Shown here in pieces: positions 19,380 through 32,284 of a stretch of DNA of 64,000 nt. This stretch comes from Berberis thunbergii. Taxonomy: Eukaryota; Streptophyta; Magnoliopsida; Ranunculales; Berberidaceae. The position numbers and the translations under genes were made by a program. The notes beneath the pieces are model-generated. The model did no database searches, had not been told where the DNA came from, and saw only the letters and a list, made by a program, of their open reading frames with translations. Position 1 is the first letter of the stretch. Each line of letters opens with the position of its first letter. Location: positions 434,001 to 498,000 of the forward strand of contig QNQO01000653.1 of assembly GCA_003290165.1 (NCBI GenBank). The letters are read 5' to 3'.

Positions 19380-22300
19380 ATGTTATCAGAATTGATGAAC
19401 TTTCTGAAGGCTTGTTGGTGTCCCACATCAGATCAATATGTTCAAGCAGGTCCAGACGCTGTGGGTCGACAGGATGGGCTTCTTTGGTACAAAGACACCG
19501 GCCAGCACATGAATGGCGAGTTCTCGATGGCTGTTGTCCAGGCCAATAATTTACTTGAGGATCAAAGTCAAGTAGAGTCGGGGCCTCTGAGCTCACATGA
19601 GTCCGGACCATATGGGACGTTTGTTGGAATATATGATGGGCATGGTGGGCCTGAAACATCGCGATACATTAATGATCACCTCTTCCCCCATCTCAAGAGT
19701 AAGGATCATAATTTGTGGAAAATTGGATTTTCTATTGTACATGTGGTTTTAAGTTTGAATGCACTTAAGTTTCGTTCAATTCAGATCTTGTATTTTACTA
19801 GTAATTGAGAACATATCTAAATAGTTGGGGTAGTGCGATGATTGGCATCTAGTTTGTGATTCTAATTATTTTATTGCAGGATTCACTTCTGAGCAGCAAT
19901 CTATGTCGGGGGATGTGATTAGGAAAGCATTTCAGGCAACTGAAGAGGGGTTTCTCTCTGTTGTCACAAAACAGTGGTCGGTGAAACCTCAGATTGCAGC
20001 AGTTGGATCTTGTTGCTTAATTGGGATCATCTGTGGTGGGATCCTCTACATTGCTAATGCTGGTGACTCTCGTGCTGTTTTGGGGAGACTTGTCAAGGCA
20101 ACTGGTGAGGTTTTATCTGTTCAGCTCTCATCAGAGCATAATGCCAGTATAGACTCAGTAAGACAGGAATTACACTCTTTGCACCCCGATGACTCGCAGA
20201 TTGTAGTTTTGAAGCATAATGTGTGGCGTGTGAAGGGAATTATTCAGGTCAGTTTTTTTTAGGACTGTACAGTGTACATTTACTTAGCAAGCTAGGCATG
20301 TAAGATCCAAGTTAGCTATGCAGAACAAAATTTATTATTAACACCAGAATCTTACCTGTAAAAACATAGTTACAAATATTTTCCTGAGTACATATACTGC
20401 AATTATGTGAGAGAATGTTTCGTCAACATATTCTGACCTGACATGACAGAGAACATGTATGAAAAGTTCATGAATTGATGAAGGTTTCTCTTAAATGGTT
20501 AAATGGTAGATAGACGCTTTGTGTTCCTATTGGCAGCGAGGAAAAGTGTGGAGAAATGTCAGTAAGGCTATTATATTATGCGTTTTGAGACAACTAAAAT
20601 GACAATGCACTACCCCTATTCTTTTAGCTTCCTTGCCTAGGAAGGAAAGGGGGACAACTAAGGAACAGGATAAGATTGTTACTTACATATGTACTCTTGA
20701 TAATTGGGTTGTTAACACTTGATGGTTCTTAAAGGTAGAAGGGGTAACAAGCACCTAACCCTTTGGACTGGGTAAGCCATGGCGACACAGTCAATGCACA
20801 GCTAAACGTTCTGGATGGACATTTTATCTTAAGATAAAAAATTTGGCTAAAGAGGAGGAAAAATCGCTACTTCTATTCGGGGAGTGAGTCAAGTGAAGGA
20901 TTAAAAGTCATTAAATCATATAAAAGTAGAAGATGGTGATCAAACCAAGAGGAATTTTTTTGTTATGGGTAATGGACTACATTAGACCCAAAAGAGGGTG
21001 AGCTTCAGGTGTCTGATTTTAATGTTCTGGGAGGAAGATCAAGGCTGGCAATCAGCAAATGAGATTTCTGGTGCATCACATCAGTGCAAGGATTTATTAG
21101 AAAATGGAAAAAGCAAAGGGTGATTGATCGTGAAAGTGGTCGAGAAGTCAAGTGTGAGATTCGTGAAGATGTGCCATTTTCAGAAATAGTTGGTCAACCA
21201 AACATTATAATGATATACTTGTATAGAAAATCGGTTGCAAAAATCATTTGTAGTGGAAATATAATTCCACAAACCTAAAATGTAGCCTTTTTTTCCCCTT
21301 TTCAATCCATGCATGTCTTTTCCGGAAAAAGTGGACATTATTGCATCTCGTCCCTTCTTTTGTTTAGTTTGTGTAAGGCATTTTTGTCATATTTTGTTTC
21401 TATCAAATGGCCAGTACAAACTTCCTTTACTTGGACCAATATTTGTATTAATAACTTTTTTTTTTTCTGTGAATTTCATTTCTGAAGTAACCCTTTAATT
21501 ATTGATTCGCCAAACAATGGTTGCTGTCGATCCTTTTGAAAAAATTCAGTTTTTGTTATCACTGTGAGTTATCTTGGGGTTTTTTCACTTTCTGAATTTT
21601 ATATTGTTGCTTTCACAAATGGTGTTTAATTGTACATATATTTGACTAGTGGGTGATACATTGAGCAATGACTATGGGATAAGATATACTTCCTTACTTG
21701 TGGGTGATGAGAATATAGAGCTAGTATGGAACTATTTCTAGTTAGTCAGACCTCAACTCTATAGCTAGTATGGAATTATTTCTAGTTAGTCAGACCTCAA
21801 CTCCCTAGTAATTTGTTGGCACAAGAGTTGATAACATAGAGATATATGATTACAGTGACAGTTTGTGTATTTGCTTATTTAAATGAAGCAGGTATTATCC
21901 CAAGTTTTGGGTGCATCTGTACAGTGACATAGTTTTATGATACCTTCAATTATTAACAGACAATCTTTGATTTACAGGTTTCTAGATCCATAGGTGATGT
22001 TTATTTGAAGAAGGCCGAGTTTAACAGGGAACCTCTGTACTCAAAATTTCGTGTCCGTGAACCTTTCCGAAAGCCAATATTGAGTGCTGAACCAGCAATC
22101 ACTGAGCACCAATTGCAACCGCATGACCAATTTGTTATATTTGCATCAGATGGGCTTTGGGAGCACCTTAGTAATCAGGAGGCTGTCGATATAGTTCAGA
22201 ATCATCCACGAAGTGTAAGACTTACATATCCCTGTAAATACCTAGTTATCTAAGCAGGTTTTATTTTGTACTCGTTAGGCTAGCTAAAATGAGTTAGTTC

Positions 22301-23096
22301 AAGAACTAGTTCTCAATTTAGTTTGAAGTTTACGTTGTTGATGGGGCATTGTCGATTAATTACCTTTTCATGTCAAATCCATGTACGAATCAGACGTGAC
22401 ATTATCAGATGGTTCAATACACATGTATCTTTGTTACCGTTTTCTTTGACTTAAAGCGCATATTTTCAATTGCATATTTACAAGAGTGAGTTGTTTTGTC
22501 TGATTTGGATTCTTTTAATCCATTTGTGTAAAATTCAATACCAAACTGAAAATTGGGATAAATACATTTAAGCTCTGTGCAAGATACCCATTAAATATTA
22601 TGCTTCTAAAGATTGTTTCTTTTCTTATTGTTTATCATATTATTCATATTAGAAGATACCATTCTGAGCATGTATTCCATTCAAGGTAGTGTGTCTCATG
22701 GTTTCATTGTATGAATAGATGGAAACACATGCACTTAGATCTGTGGAACATGCTTCCATCATGGGCACCAGATTCTAGCCCTTCAAAAAAAATGAAAAAC
22801 TGCTTTATTTGCTGATGTTTATGCAGGGAAGTGCTCGGAGGCTCGTGAAAGCTGCATTGCAGGAAGCAGCAAAGAAAAGAGAAATGAGGTATTCGGACTT
22901 GAAGAAGATTGATCGTGGAGTCCGTCGGCATTTCCACGATGACATCACTGTTATCGTCGTGTTTCTTGATTTATATCTCGTGAGTAGGGCCAGTTCAGTA
23001 AGGGGCCCTACACTATCTGTTAGAGGGGCTGGGGTCAACTTACCTGCAAACATTCTTGCCCCTTGTACCACGCCCATGGAACCAGCTAACACCTGA
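19380..23096 (+). CDS. Protein phosphatase 2C, clade D (spliced, four coding exons)
   Basis: Exons 19380-19698, 19880-20247, 21978-22214 and 22827-23096 join in frame (1194 nt, 397 aa) with GT..AG introns. The product is a Mn/Mg-dependent Ser/Thr phosphatase of the plant PP2C.D group. Members of this group dephosphorylate plasma-membrane H+-ATPases and counter SAUR/auxin-driven growth. Metal-binding motifs are all present: VEDQ-equivalent [67 protein letters not shown] and [14 protein letters not shown]. The start [13 protein letters not shown] matches the family N-terminus, and [25 protein letters not shown] follows. The NH2-terminal stretch is short, with no transit peptide. No disabling mutation is visible. 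A non-phosphatase function is very unlikely; the exact clade-D member is not decided. Confidence 0.92.
21714..21803. repeat. 46-bp tandem duplication in PP2C intron
   Basis: TATAGCTAGTATGGAA..TTTCTAGTTAGTCAGACCTCAACT occurs twice in tandem with three small differences, inside the third coding-gene intron (20248-21977). Confidence 0.85.
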
Positions 23097-24343
23097 TGAA
23101 GCACTCAATGTACTCAATTTGTTGTACTAATACACAGATCCACTTGGATCTTCTGCATGACTAATCAGGTGCTATCCATCCAAGAAAGAGAGAAGAGAAG
23201 GAGCAGGCCTTCAATTCCTTTTATATACACTGTAACACTTAACTGAGGGCCAGATATTTTAATTTCTAAACAAAAGAAGCAGAGAAGAGAACGTCAAGGT
23301 GACACATTAAATTAGTTCTTTCTATTTATTTATTTTGCCTCTTTTTTGTCCCACTCTGTCTACTTCTGTAAATCGTGTGAAACATCATCCTTGCGGAACC
23401 AAGTTTATCCTTACCATTTCACTTGTTTATCCTTTCATTACCTGTGGTGTGTTAACACAAGGGAAAGTGCAAATTTTCAGCTCCAGATTGGGGTCAGATC
23501 AATTCATGGACAGACTTGGGGTATGGTTCAAGAGCTTCTGAAGAACAGGCTTGTTTCAAGGTAATAATATAGACGTGTTCTTGTTTCCATCTTATATCCC
23601 TGATCAAATGTTATTTATATTTTGATTTATGTCTTAACTCCATAAATTATTGAAGCACACAGTTTAAATGCTTAAAAATGAGAACCTTCTCTCCTTAGCT
23701 TGTTTTGATGGGATGTTGGCTTATATGTTACTATTTGTTGGGGATCACCCACCAAGTATGTGTTGATATGTCAACCCTATTAGATCACTGACATCCATTT
23801 GTTTTGGGCCTTCCCTGCTACTGTTAGTAGGTTTCTATAGTTTCAAGTATAATATACAGGTGTGATCCCAGTTTTCAGTCGGTTAATCCTTTTTTTTCTT
23901 GAATTGGATATGCAGGAATATATATACAAGTTATTTTCTGTTACTTTTCTAGTTTCAGAAAGGTAGAACTATACTTATGTTAAAACCTTCCCACCTTCCT
24001 TTGCCTCTATTGTCTAATTCTTCTTTCCGCTGGACCCTACTTGATGAAACATGATCAGATAGAGGTTGGTTAAGTGGCTTAAGCCTCAATTTTGGAGAGC
24101 TTAAATTTGTATAAGCTCCTTTTTCATTGAGTACATATAGAATTATCAAACAACTCGTAGTACATTCTTGAATGTACTAAACTCTCTCATACTAAGCCAC
24201 TCGCCACCCTTTTTCACGTTTTAACATTGTGTGATGGATTATATGCTATAAACTGACAATCTAAGCTGTTCCAAAATGGGCACGAGTATCCAACTTTATA
24301 GAATGTAAGCAAGCTCATGCAATTCAACGCTAGTTCATGGACT

Positions 24344-24541
24344 CAAAAGTATGGTAATTAGCTTGCAACTGCCCTATCTATACTGTAGTTATTATTCTTA
24401 TCTGAAACAATTGTGCGAAATATGTAAGTTCCCATACCCAGTCTCAGTTATATCAAAAGTATGGTAATTAGCCTGCAACTGCCCCTCCCTATACTGTTGT
24501 TATTATTCTTATTTGAAACAATTGTGTGAAATATGTAAGTT
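24344..24541. repeat. 110-bp tandem duplication
   Basis: CAAAAGTATGGTAATTAGC..TGCAACTGCCC..TATACTG..GTTATTATTCTTAT..GAAACAATTGTG starts at 24344 and again at 24454, with a handful of substitutions. Confidence 0.9.
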
Positions 24542-24812
24542 ATTCTCAGCCGAAGTGATTACTTTGATAGGGTATGTAATAATGTGTCAGGAAGCGCTTA
24601 TTTCCTGTTTAAACAAGTTAACAAGTTAAGTGTGTTTTCTCCTAAACTTCTGAAACTGTCTGTGTTGCTTGCAAGCGGGACGTAGTAATTTGCTTATGTA
24701 ATAGTGGCTGCCAAATTACAACTTTGGTTAAGCTTATTACTTTGCTAATGTAGTGACGCAATAGCCATCATATTGCTTCAGTACGCTGACTGGATCAATG
24801 ATGGTAATGGTT

Positions 24813-24926
24813 TCAATTATTCACTGGTATAGAATTTCGCCTGCCATTCTGTTTTTCATTCATGAATATTCAATTATTCACTGGTATAGAATTTCACCTG
24901 CCATTCTGTTTTTCATTCATGAATAT
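24813..24926. repeat. 57-bp tandem duplication
   Basis: TCAATTATTCACTGGTATAG through TTCATTCATGAATAT occurs at 24813 and at 24870. The two copies differ at one base, so the duplication is recent. Confidence 0.92.
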
Positions 24927-26673
24927 TGGTTTCATTTTTTTATTGTTATTGTGTTCATCAGTCGTTCTTGTTTCTGTTTATTTTAATTTCAAGTACTGAG
25001 ATTAAGCAAACATTTACTTACAGAAGTATCTATATACATTTAGTTTGGTGGGAGGTGGTCCCTTTTTTTTTTTTTTTTTTTTTTATAGATTATCTCTATA
25101 AGAGAGACTCTTTGGTAGGGATTGATGAACATGTGCAATGTTCCTCCAAAACCACCAAGGAGTCCTCACTTCAAGGAAGGAAATGCATGTGAGTGTTACA
25201 TTATCTGTTTGGTATTTTGACATAATGACAGGCATTTTCAGACTATTGATAATGCACCAAGGTTGAACTAGAAAACAATAGTTTGTTTTTTCCAGAGCTC
25301 AAGATCATCCGAAAGTCAATAATACCTGTTGGTTTGCAAGCTCTCTAGGCCCATGTATGGGGCTTTTTCATTCCAGTCCCCCGTGGCGTTTCCTTGATGG
25401 CCCGAGGTAGAGATGGAATTAAATTATACGCTGCTACTCCGTAATCGTCCCTTTTCTCATCTTTCAGTCTCTTTGCTACTGCTACAAGCCTCCTCTAATC
25501 CTCCAACCAATTATCAGATAATAAGTTCATCAAAGCTTGTGGAGATCTCAACGATATCAGGGTAGTTGGCTCCCCTGGTTCAAATGCGCCAACTCCATGT
25601 AGTTTTGAGCGTTGTTGTCAAGTCGAATTGCATAACTTTGGTTCGGGCTTTCTTTAATCAAATTTTGAGTGATTGTATGCAGTAAAACAAGAGGGGAGGA
25701 TGATGAGTTTGATTGTTTCTTTTCTTTAATTTAAAAGGGCCGGATCATGGCCATTAATTTCTTTACATCGTGATGGATATTATGGTATCAAGACAGTTTA
25801 GAGGAGTTTGTATTAATGGACCTTGCTAAATGTGTGATGGCTTAGTGGTTGAGTAGTGGTGGATGGTATCATTCGGTTATGGGGTTAAATTTAGTCAGTG
25901 ATATTTGGAGTGGGAGAGGTCAAAGATAAAGATATCATTTTGAAAAGATACACATTCTCTAAAGTTGTACTTCTTGGGCAAAGTCTAAATAATCCAATAA
26001 TTATTATAAAAGGATAAAGGAATTTTAACTGTAAATCTAGCTATTCGGAAAATTCAAAAACACAACTTATGCAAATACGAGCTAGGATTGTGATTTCATT
26101 TTTCATGTTAATTCCGGTTCGCTGATTTTAAGAAATATTTAGTTTTGTGTAAGAAAAAAAAACGTAAAATGTTCTATTGAAAATTTGAATTTAACAATAT
26201 ATGTTGTGCACTTTATACAATTAGATACTAAATAAAAAAAACACTCGCACGACTTATAATGTCATAAAGAATACATATTACATTATAATCACTTAGATAA
26301 CAAAATTTTGATATTAAAATAATATTATATCATATAGAGATTGAAATTTTGAAAGCTTTTTCCAAAAAAACAAACAAACCGGATAAACTAGTTTTAAATG
26401 GTGAAAAGTATCTATTGGTGCAGTATGCATTATTACATATTGTAGCAAAGTAAAACAGTTCACAGAAATTGCTTGACATAAAAATGCTAGTAACAAAAAT
26501 ACATTTGAGGGTGGCTTAGCATACTCTTCTAGAAAATGATAGGTAAATGTCATTATTTGATTTTTTGAGAAGGTAATTTGGGTGTGCATATTTTGATTAT
26601 GTTATTTTGGCTTTGAAATGATGTTATTTTTGGCTTTGAAAATGTAAACTTGATCCATTTAAAATCAGAAATT

Positions 26674-26858
26674 CTAGCTAGTCTGGTTTGCTTGCTTGGC
26701 TGGCTAGAGTTGCTCTTTTGACCCTCATCTTTAAAGTATTTGTGATTGTGTTTTTGTCCCTCCTATTTAAAGTGTTTGTGGTTGTGTTTTAAATAGGAGG
26801 GACAAAAAGTGTAAATAAGCCCGTCAGGCAAGCAAATCAGGCCGACTAGACTTGCTCA
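26674..26858. mobile_element. Foldback MITE
   Basis: The ends CTAGTCTGGTTTGCTTGCTTGGC and GTCAGGCAAGCAAATCAGGCCGACTAG are inverted copies. The interior is also palindromic: TTTTTGTCCCTCCTATTTAAA against TTTAAATAGGAGGGACAAAAA. A sister element with the same internal layout lies at 27166-27312. Confidence 0.7.
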
Positions 26859-27165
26859 TTTAAAATATGTACTTTTCTTCCATGCATCCCACAAAAATAT
26901 GATTCATAAATGAAAAAATCGCATGAAAATATATATACTCCATGAAAAAAAAATACTTGAAAAGCAAATCAATGATTGAAAGCAAGACCTTATAAAGAGC
27001 TCATTCAATTAAAAGTGGGAGCTCAACACTAATATGAGCACTCAGATAAATTCATGCACTCGTTCAAATCTCTCGAAATGAGGTCTGAGTGTGTTGAATG
27101 TTGATAATAATTGTGTTGGGGGTTCATGTTTTGCACTATGTATAATAAACAATTTTAATCAGTCA

Positions 27166-27312
27166 TGTTTATGAGTATTTTTTGACATTTTTTTAGTATT
27201 TTTACACTTTACCTCTTTTATAAATAGTGTTTATGATTGTGTTTTAAATATAAAAGGTAAAAAGTATAAAAATGTTTTAAAAAAAAAAACATGACTAGCT
27301 AGACTTACTATT
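27166..27312. mobile_element. Foldback MITE, degraded sister copy
   Basis: It opens AGTCATGTTTATGAG and closes AAACATGACTAGC. TACACTTTACCTCTTTTATA..AATAGTG is mirrored by ..ATATAAAAGGTAAAAAGTATA. Structure resembles the element at 26674-26858, with AT-richer arms. Confidence 0.55.
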
Positions 27313-27989
27313 TCATAATGTTTGATATACATGTTTTGTCACTCAAAATTCCAGCCCTACAAATGGTGAGGAAATCATGTTTACAACTAAACTCTCTTTC
27401 TTTGTTTTTGTTTTGTTGTTATAATTTTTATTTCATAATTTTTATTGTGATGATACTGATAAATAACCTATATAATGAGATTCACCACACGACTAATCTC
27501 TTTGCAGATTCAAGTTGATCTGCAGAAATGTAAAACAGAGTCTCACTCATTTCCTATAACAAGTTAAAGTACCACTAATGACTAATTAGGGTTAATGATT
27601 AGGAACCCAAGCCAGAAAGTCCCTCCATTCTCCAGGTTCCACTTCCAGTACAGAAAAACAAGAAGAGGGGAGGGATTTCCGAGGGCAAAGGACTGATTTT
27701 CTTCTTTCTTTTCTCCTCCTCACCTGGCAGTGCAGGCATACTCACACAACCCCATGACCATGAGCTGCCCATTCATCTCTCCCCTTAAATCATTTAAAAA
27801 ATCTTCTTGTCATTTACACTTCTGCCCTTTTATCCCCCTCTCTCTCTCTCGCTCTCTCACACACACACAAAAAGGCGAAGGTTTCTATACCAACAAAACT
27901 TCTCACAGATAACATAGTAAACAGCATAAATTAAACCATTTTACGGTGGTAAAAGTGTTCCAAAGAGAGTCAAAATTAATGCATTTGTT

Positions 27990-28135
27990 TATCAGAAATT
28001 CTAGGGAGCAAAGGATGAGTGTTTATAATCGAAACCACTTTGAGATGTGTAACATTGCTCATCTCGAGGGAAATGGACAATTACACCAGTCACTTGTCCC
28101 TTACCCTCGCTCCCTAGAAGGGCTCTTTGTTTATG
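27990..28135. repeat. Hairpin MITE fragment of the CGAGG family
   Basis: Left AGAAATTCTAGGGAGCAAAGG and right CCCTTACCCTCGCTCCCTAGAAGG are inverted, with an inner GAGATGTGTAACATTGCTCATCTCGAG palindrome. It resembles the 17412-17595 element but with weaker ends. Confidence 0.5.
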
Positions 28136-28890
28136 AGCTAGAAAACTCTATAAATTTGTATAAAACAATATTTGATTGCATGTCTGGCCTCTATCATACA
28201 TTAATTAGTGGTGCACACGTGTTAGTTCATTGATTATTGTTATCAAATGCTTAATTTTAGCATGATGTGGCCAAGCCTTATGAAAGAATATCTTTATCGA
28301 GCATGCTAATGAGGGTATAGACAATTTGAAGCTCAACATAGCAAAAAATGCTTGGGCAAGTTGCCTCGCAGCAAAGGCCGAAGGGTACATAATCGCAAGA
28401 AAACGATCAGCAAAGGGTTCATGCAAATAAGGAAAAGTCAACGAAGTCAGACAACTTCAAATGAATCTGTAGGATTCACATGTACAATCATCTTCCCCTT
28501 CGTGTACCAAATGCATGAGTGCCGCGTGTAGTATGAAAGAAGCGTATCTAGCATTAACTACGTATCAGTGGTGTAGTATAAAAGGGCTCTCGCTAATGTT
28601 TAAGTGAGCCTGGATGAGGCCCAGAAAATTTCATGTGTTAGCAATGTGCGATGCTTCACTTCTCGTATCTAAATGTAGTCAAATAAAAACATAAATGCAC
28701 CCTTTCTCTTCGTCACACTTTATGTGTAAACAATTTTTAGCTCATAGAACGCAAAGATTTAGTCTTGTAGAAAGGGTGGTTGCTATTTATTTTTTTATTT
28801 TTTATTTTTAACAATCCACTATTATACCCCATTTCATTCGAAATTCATAAATTGTGTAATCTTGCCTGACATCGGTATTGGATGCTCTTA
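28136..28890. other. Intergenic region without visible genes
   Basis: No coding-like frame, RNA gene or repeat with clear ends was recognised here. Confidence 0.4.
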
Positions 28891-29218
28891 GGGTGTGTTT
28901 GGTTGCATGAAATCTTATGCCATGAGAATTCATGAGGGGACCACTACATTTTAGGCTAAATTGATATATCACTCCACATTTACCATTTGACCACCATTTG
29001 ATTTTGTAATCAATGGTAGGAATGGAAGTCCCATAAACATGAGAATCTCACTCCTTGGCCCTCAAGGCATGTGATTCTCATGTTCATGGGACTTTCATTC
29101 CCACCATTGATCACAAAACCAAATGGTGGATGTGGAGTGATATATCAATTTAGCCTAAAATATAGTGGTCCCCTCATGAATTTCCATGGCATAGAATTTC
29201 ATGCAACCAAACACACCC
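28891..29218. mobile_element. Tourist-like (PIF/Harbinger) MITE with TTA target duplication
   Basis: Terminal repeats GGGTGTGTTTGGTTGCATGAAAT and ATTTCATGCAACCAAACACACCC are near-perfect inverted copies. TTA sits on both sides (28888-28890, 29219-29221). The whole 328 bp folds on itself (CCATTTGATTTTGT.. against ..ACAAAACCAAATGG). The 3-bp TTA target and G-start termini indicate PIF/Harbinger. A second member is at 50461-50779. Confidence 0.85.
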
Positions 29219-29221
29219 TTA

Positions 29222-29657
29222 GCGTCAGGCAGTTGTTTAGGTTTCACATTCAAACAACTAAATAATTGCTCAACATGCTAGCACGGGTTAAAAATGGGTG
29301 AGCGAGTTCCTTCACATTTTCATTTTAGTAAAATGGAAGTGGGCCTAATGTTAAAGTTTAAAGTAATGGCGCGTAAAGAGTAAAAAACTACAAACTAATT
29401 GGGACCCAATGTAAAAAAAAAATTTGTTTGTTAAAGTTTAAATTATACTTATATTACTTTAGAATTATCTATTATGTTGTAGTTTTTGGTATTGTAGAAT
29501 CTCTGAGATTACATCCAACAATACTTCCCTCAAGATTTACAGGTTTTACCATGAGTTGAACTCAAGCTTGTTACATCGCTATTCTTTTTCAAATTCGACG
29601 GCAATGCAATCATATTTTACCTAAAGCGTGAAGATAATTTCAATTTTGTATTATTGT
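29222..29657. other. Intergenic region without visible genes
   Basis: AT-rich sequence with no recognisable coding frame or repeat termini. Confidence 0.4.
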
Positions 29658-30761
29658 TACGGGTGTTAATCGGCTTGGTTGGTTCAAAGTTAGATAAAAA
29701 CCAAATCGAATCAAACCAAGAAATTGGTTTTCGGTTCGGTTCGGTTTTTACATTTGTCAAATAATTAAACCAAACCCGAACCAAACTGCTCGGTTCAGTT
29801 ATTTTAGGATTTTTCCCAATTTATTCTTTATTTATTTATTTATTTTTCGCTCCTATATACAACTGAACTGGCTCCAGCACAAAATGAATAAGTCAAAACT
29901 ACAAAGAATGAAAATAAGGAAATGAAGTTTGGTTTGCAAAGGAGAAAACCCAAAGACAAAGAGAGTGTACAAATAAAATAAAAGAGAAAGAAAAGGGGAA
30001 ACAGTAAAGGAAAAACAAATGCCAGATGAACAAAGATAGTTTCAAGACTCCAACTATTCATTTATAAGGAATTCTTTCAATTTTTTCTTGTCTGTTTTTC
30101 TTGATAATTCCATAAGATTAAATTTTATTTGCCCAGTCTCTCATATACACAATACTATAACATCATACAAAAAATATAACCATAACTACATTGTTTGCAT
30201 CTTAATCTATCTCCAGCACACCCATGTGTTGATCTGAACAAGATTGAAACCTTCTATGACGATTCCACAAGTCTCGTAATTTCATCCTGCTAGAAGTTTT
30301 TTTTTTACCAAATACGAAGTGTCAGTTGTCGCCATCACCATTGCTCATCTTTGCTGCAAATAAGCAAGTGAATTTTTTGGTTTTCTTCAACAAGATTGAG
30401 TCAAACTTTGTCTTTTTACTTCAACTTGCAAGTGGTTGGATAGAGAGAGAGAGAGAGTTAAAAAAAGAAAGAAAAAAAGACATTGAGGGTGGGGACGTAG
30501 AGTGCATTAGAATGATGTGACATTTTAAATAAGAGTGGATTAGTAGGAGATTAAATAAGAGAGAAAGAGGATTTGGGGATTAAAAACAAGATAAGGGAAA
30601 ATATTCGATTCGATTGTTTTGGATGTGTGAAAAACAAAAATCGAAATCGAACCAAATCAACTCGGTTTGATTTTCAATTGTTCAATTTCAGTTTTTCTCA
30701 GTTATATTTCGGTTTGATTCGGCCGGTTCGATCGATTTTCAGTAACCAATTAACACCCCTA
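29658..30761. mobile_element. Nonautonomous hAT-like element, about 1.1 kb
   Basis: Ends TACGGGTGTTAATCGG and, reading inward from the right, TAGGGGTGTTAATTGG are inverted. AACCGAACC/GGTTCGGTTT blocks lie inside both ends. Flanking octamers ATTATTGT (29650-29657) and ATTATCGC (30762-30769) agree at six of eight positions, consistent with an old hAT target duplication. The 770-bp middle carries a GA-microsatellite (30440-30457) and no transposase frame. Confidence 0.6.
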
Positions 30762-30769
30762 ATTATCGC

Positions 30770-31653
30770 GAAGCTTGAAAGAGTTGTACGAAACTTCTAA
30801 ATTGGCTGCCAAATTTAGTATGAAAGGATTTTATGGAGTGTTTGTATTATTTTCTACAAATATCGAGTGATGAACATGGTCTATACTTCCTTGGATATAA
30901 AAAAATCTTTTGGATTTTGTTTGATAAGAAGATGATTATTCTAATATGATTTCCAAAAGTGTTTAAGTCACCATGGTTTGATTCTCTAGCGCCAGATTTC
31001 CAAGCACTTCCAAAATTTATAAGATGTTATATGTTTGAAGAATTCCCTCCATAGAAAACCAGTGTATCCATGATCATGTCCATTCACGAGTTTTCGCAAA
31101 CGAATGTGGATGCTCTAATCATTAAGGTGGTTAGACATTAGAGTTTGATGTCTCCCCACACTAGAGCTTTTTTTCCCTCCCCAAGGTTGCAAGAAGAACT
31201 CACATGTCAAAGCCAGCATTCAGTCCCAATCCAATGATCTAAAAGGCCAAACCTCAGCCCCATCCCAGTGTCCCGCAGAAAGATCCTTGTGTGAAAATCA
31301 CCCAAATATCTTGCATGATATTAACAAGTGGTCAAGGGGTGAATGATTCGCTTACATCTTCTCGAGAAAAATAGGGACATGACAATGGCCACTTCTGAAA
31401 TTCCAAATTCCAAGCCCCACTAAATCCCCCATTTCATCCTCACAGGTGATGAGTGTTCGCAGGTTCACAACAAGCAAACCTACATTATTAAATTATCATT
31501 ATTACAAGGTTAGAACATCAAACAGAACAAGTACACCCACTAAAGACACAAGCATCTTCTCCCAAAGCCTTTTAACAACATTTGACTCCTCTGTTCTCTC
31601 ACTTCAACAGTTCCTCACTCAACCCACTACACAACCACTCTCTCTCTCTCTCT

Positions 31654-31684
<31 letters not shown>

Positions 31685-32284
31685 TCTCTGTTTTGCTCAT
31701 AATCTCTGCTAAATTTTAATCTCTGCTAAGATTCTTTGTTTTAGGAAGAAATGGTGTAATGGGGTGTTTTGCATTTGGTTGTAAACTAGAACTAGTGATT
31801 CTGGCCTTCAACATCCTCCCATACTTTCTCAATTTACTAAATTTGTTCTGCTTTCTCTCTTTGCTTCTCATTTGTTGCAGAAGAAGAGCAACACAACACA
31901 AGACAAAAGACATGTCTTTCTTTCTAGTTTACCTGCATTTTACCTCATTTGTTCTTGCTTTCTTTCCCTCAAAGAGCTTCAAAAGTGAAACCTTTTTCTT
32001 CTTTTCTTTCTCAAAGACAATAAGTCATCTTTCCTACTCTCCTATCCCCGAAACCTTTGCTAAAACTACCAAATCTTCCATTTTAGCAGGATCCCATTTT
32101 TGAGCTTGTCTAGACATGAAATGGGTTTCACTGGAGCTTCTACTAGAACTTCATTTCTCTAGAGACTTGCAAAAGTTAGCCAAACCCAAACTGAGTTTCG
32201 TGAGGAAAAGAAATGGGGTTCCTTAAAGTTTCCCTTTTTACACCATTTTAGCAGAACTAATTCTGCATTTAGCAGAAAAGAGAG
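30770..32284. other. Upstream region and leader of the NRG2-like gene
   Basis: No gene is visible up to about 31600. A (TC)n tract then a 29-base C run (31654-31682) lies about 600 bp before the start codon. The rest (31690-32284) is T/C-rich, leader-like sequence with a possible leader intron, but no splice pair could be fixed. Confidence 0.45.
31638..31690. repeat. (TC)n-(C)29-(TC)n microsatellite
   Basis: CT dinucleotides pass into a run of 29 C residues (31654-31682) and back to CT. Long C runs are rare and length-unstable, and also prone to sequencing error. Confidence 0.95.

Larger units (their letters stand above)
23097..26670. other. Intergenic region downstream of the PP2C gene
   Basis: The first 200-300 bases are the likely 3' untranslated region of the phosphatase gene. 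The rest is AT-rich without recognisable genes. It contains a 110-bp tandem duplication (24344-24541), a 57-bp tandem duplication (24813-24926) and a T20 run (25064-25084). Short open frames here lack family similarity. Confidence 0.55.

Noticed and set aside
19264..19659. 131-codon minus-strand frame
   Set aside because: Antisense shadow of the PP2C first coding exon.
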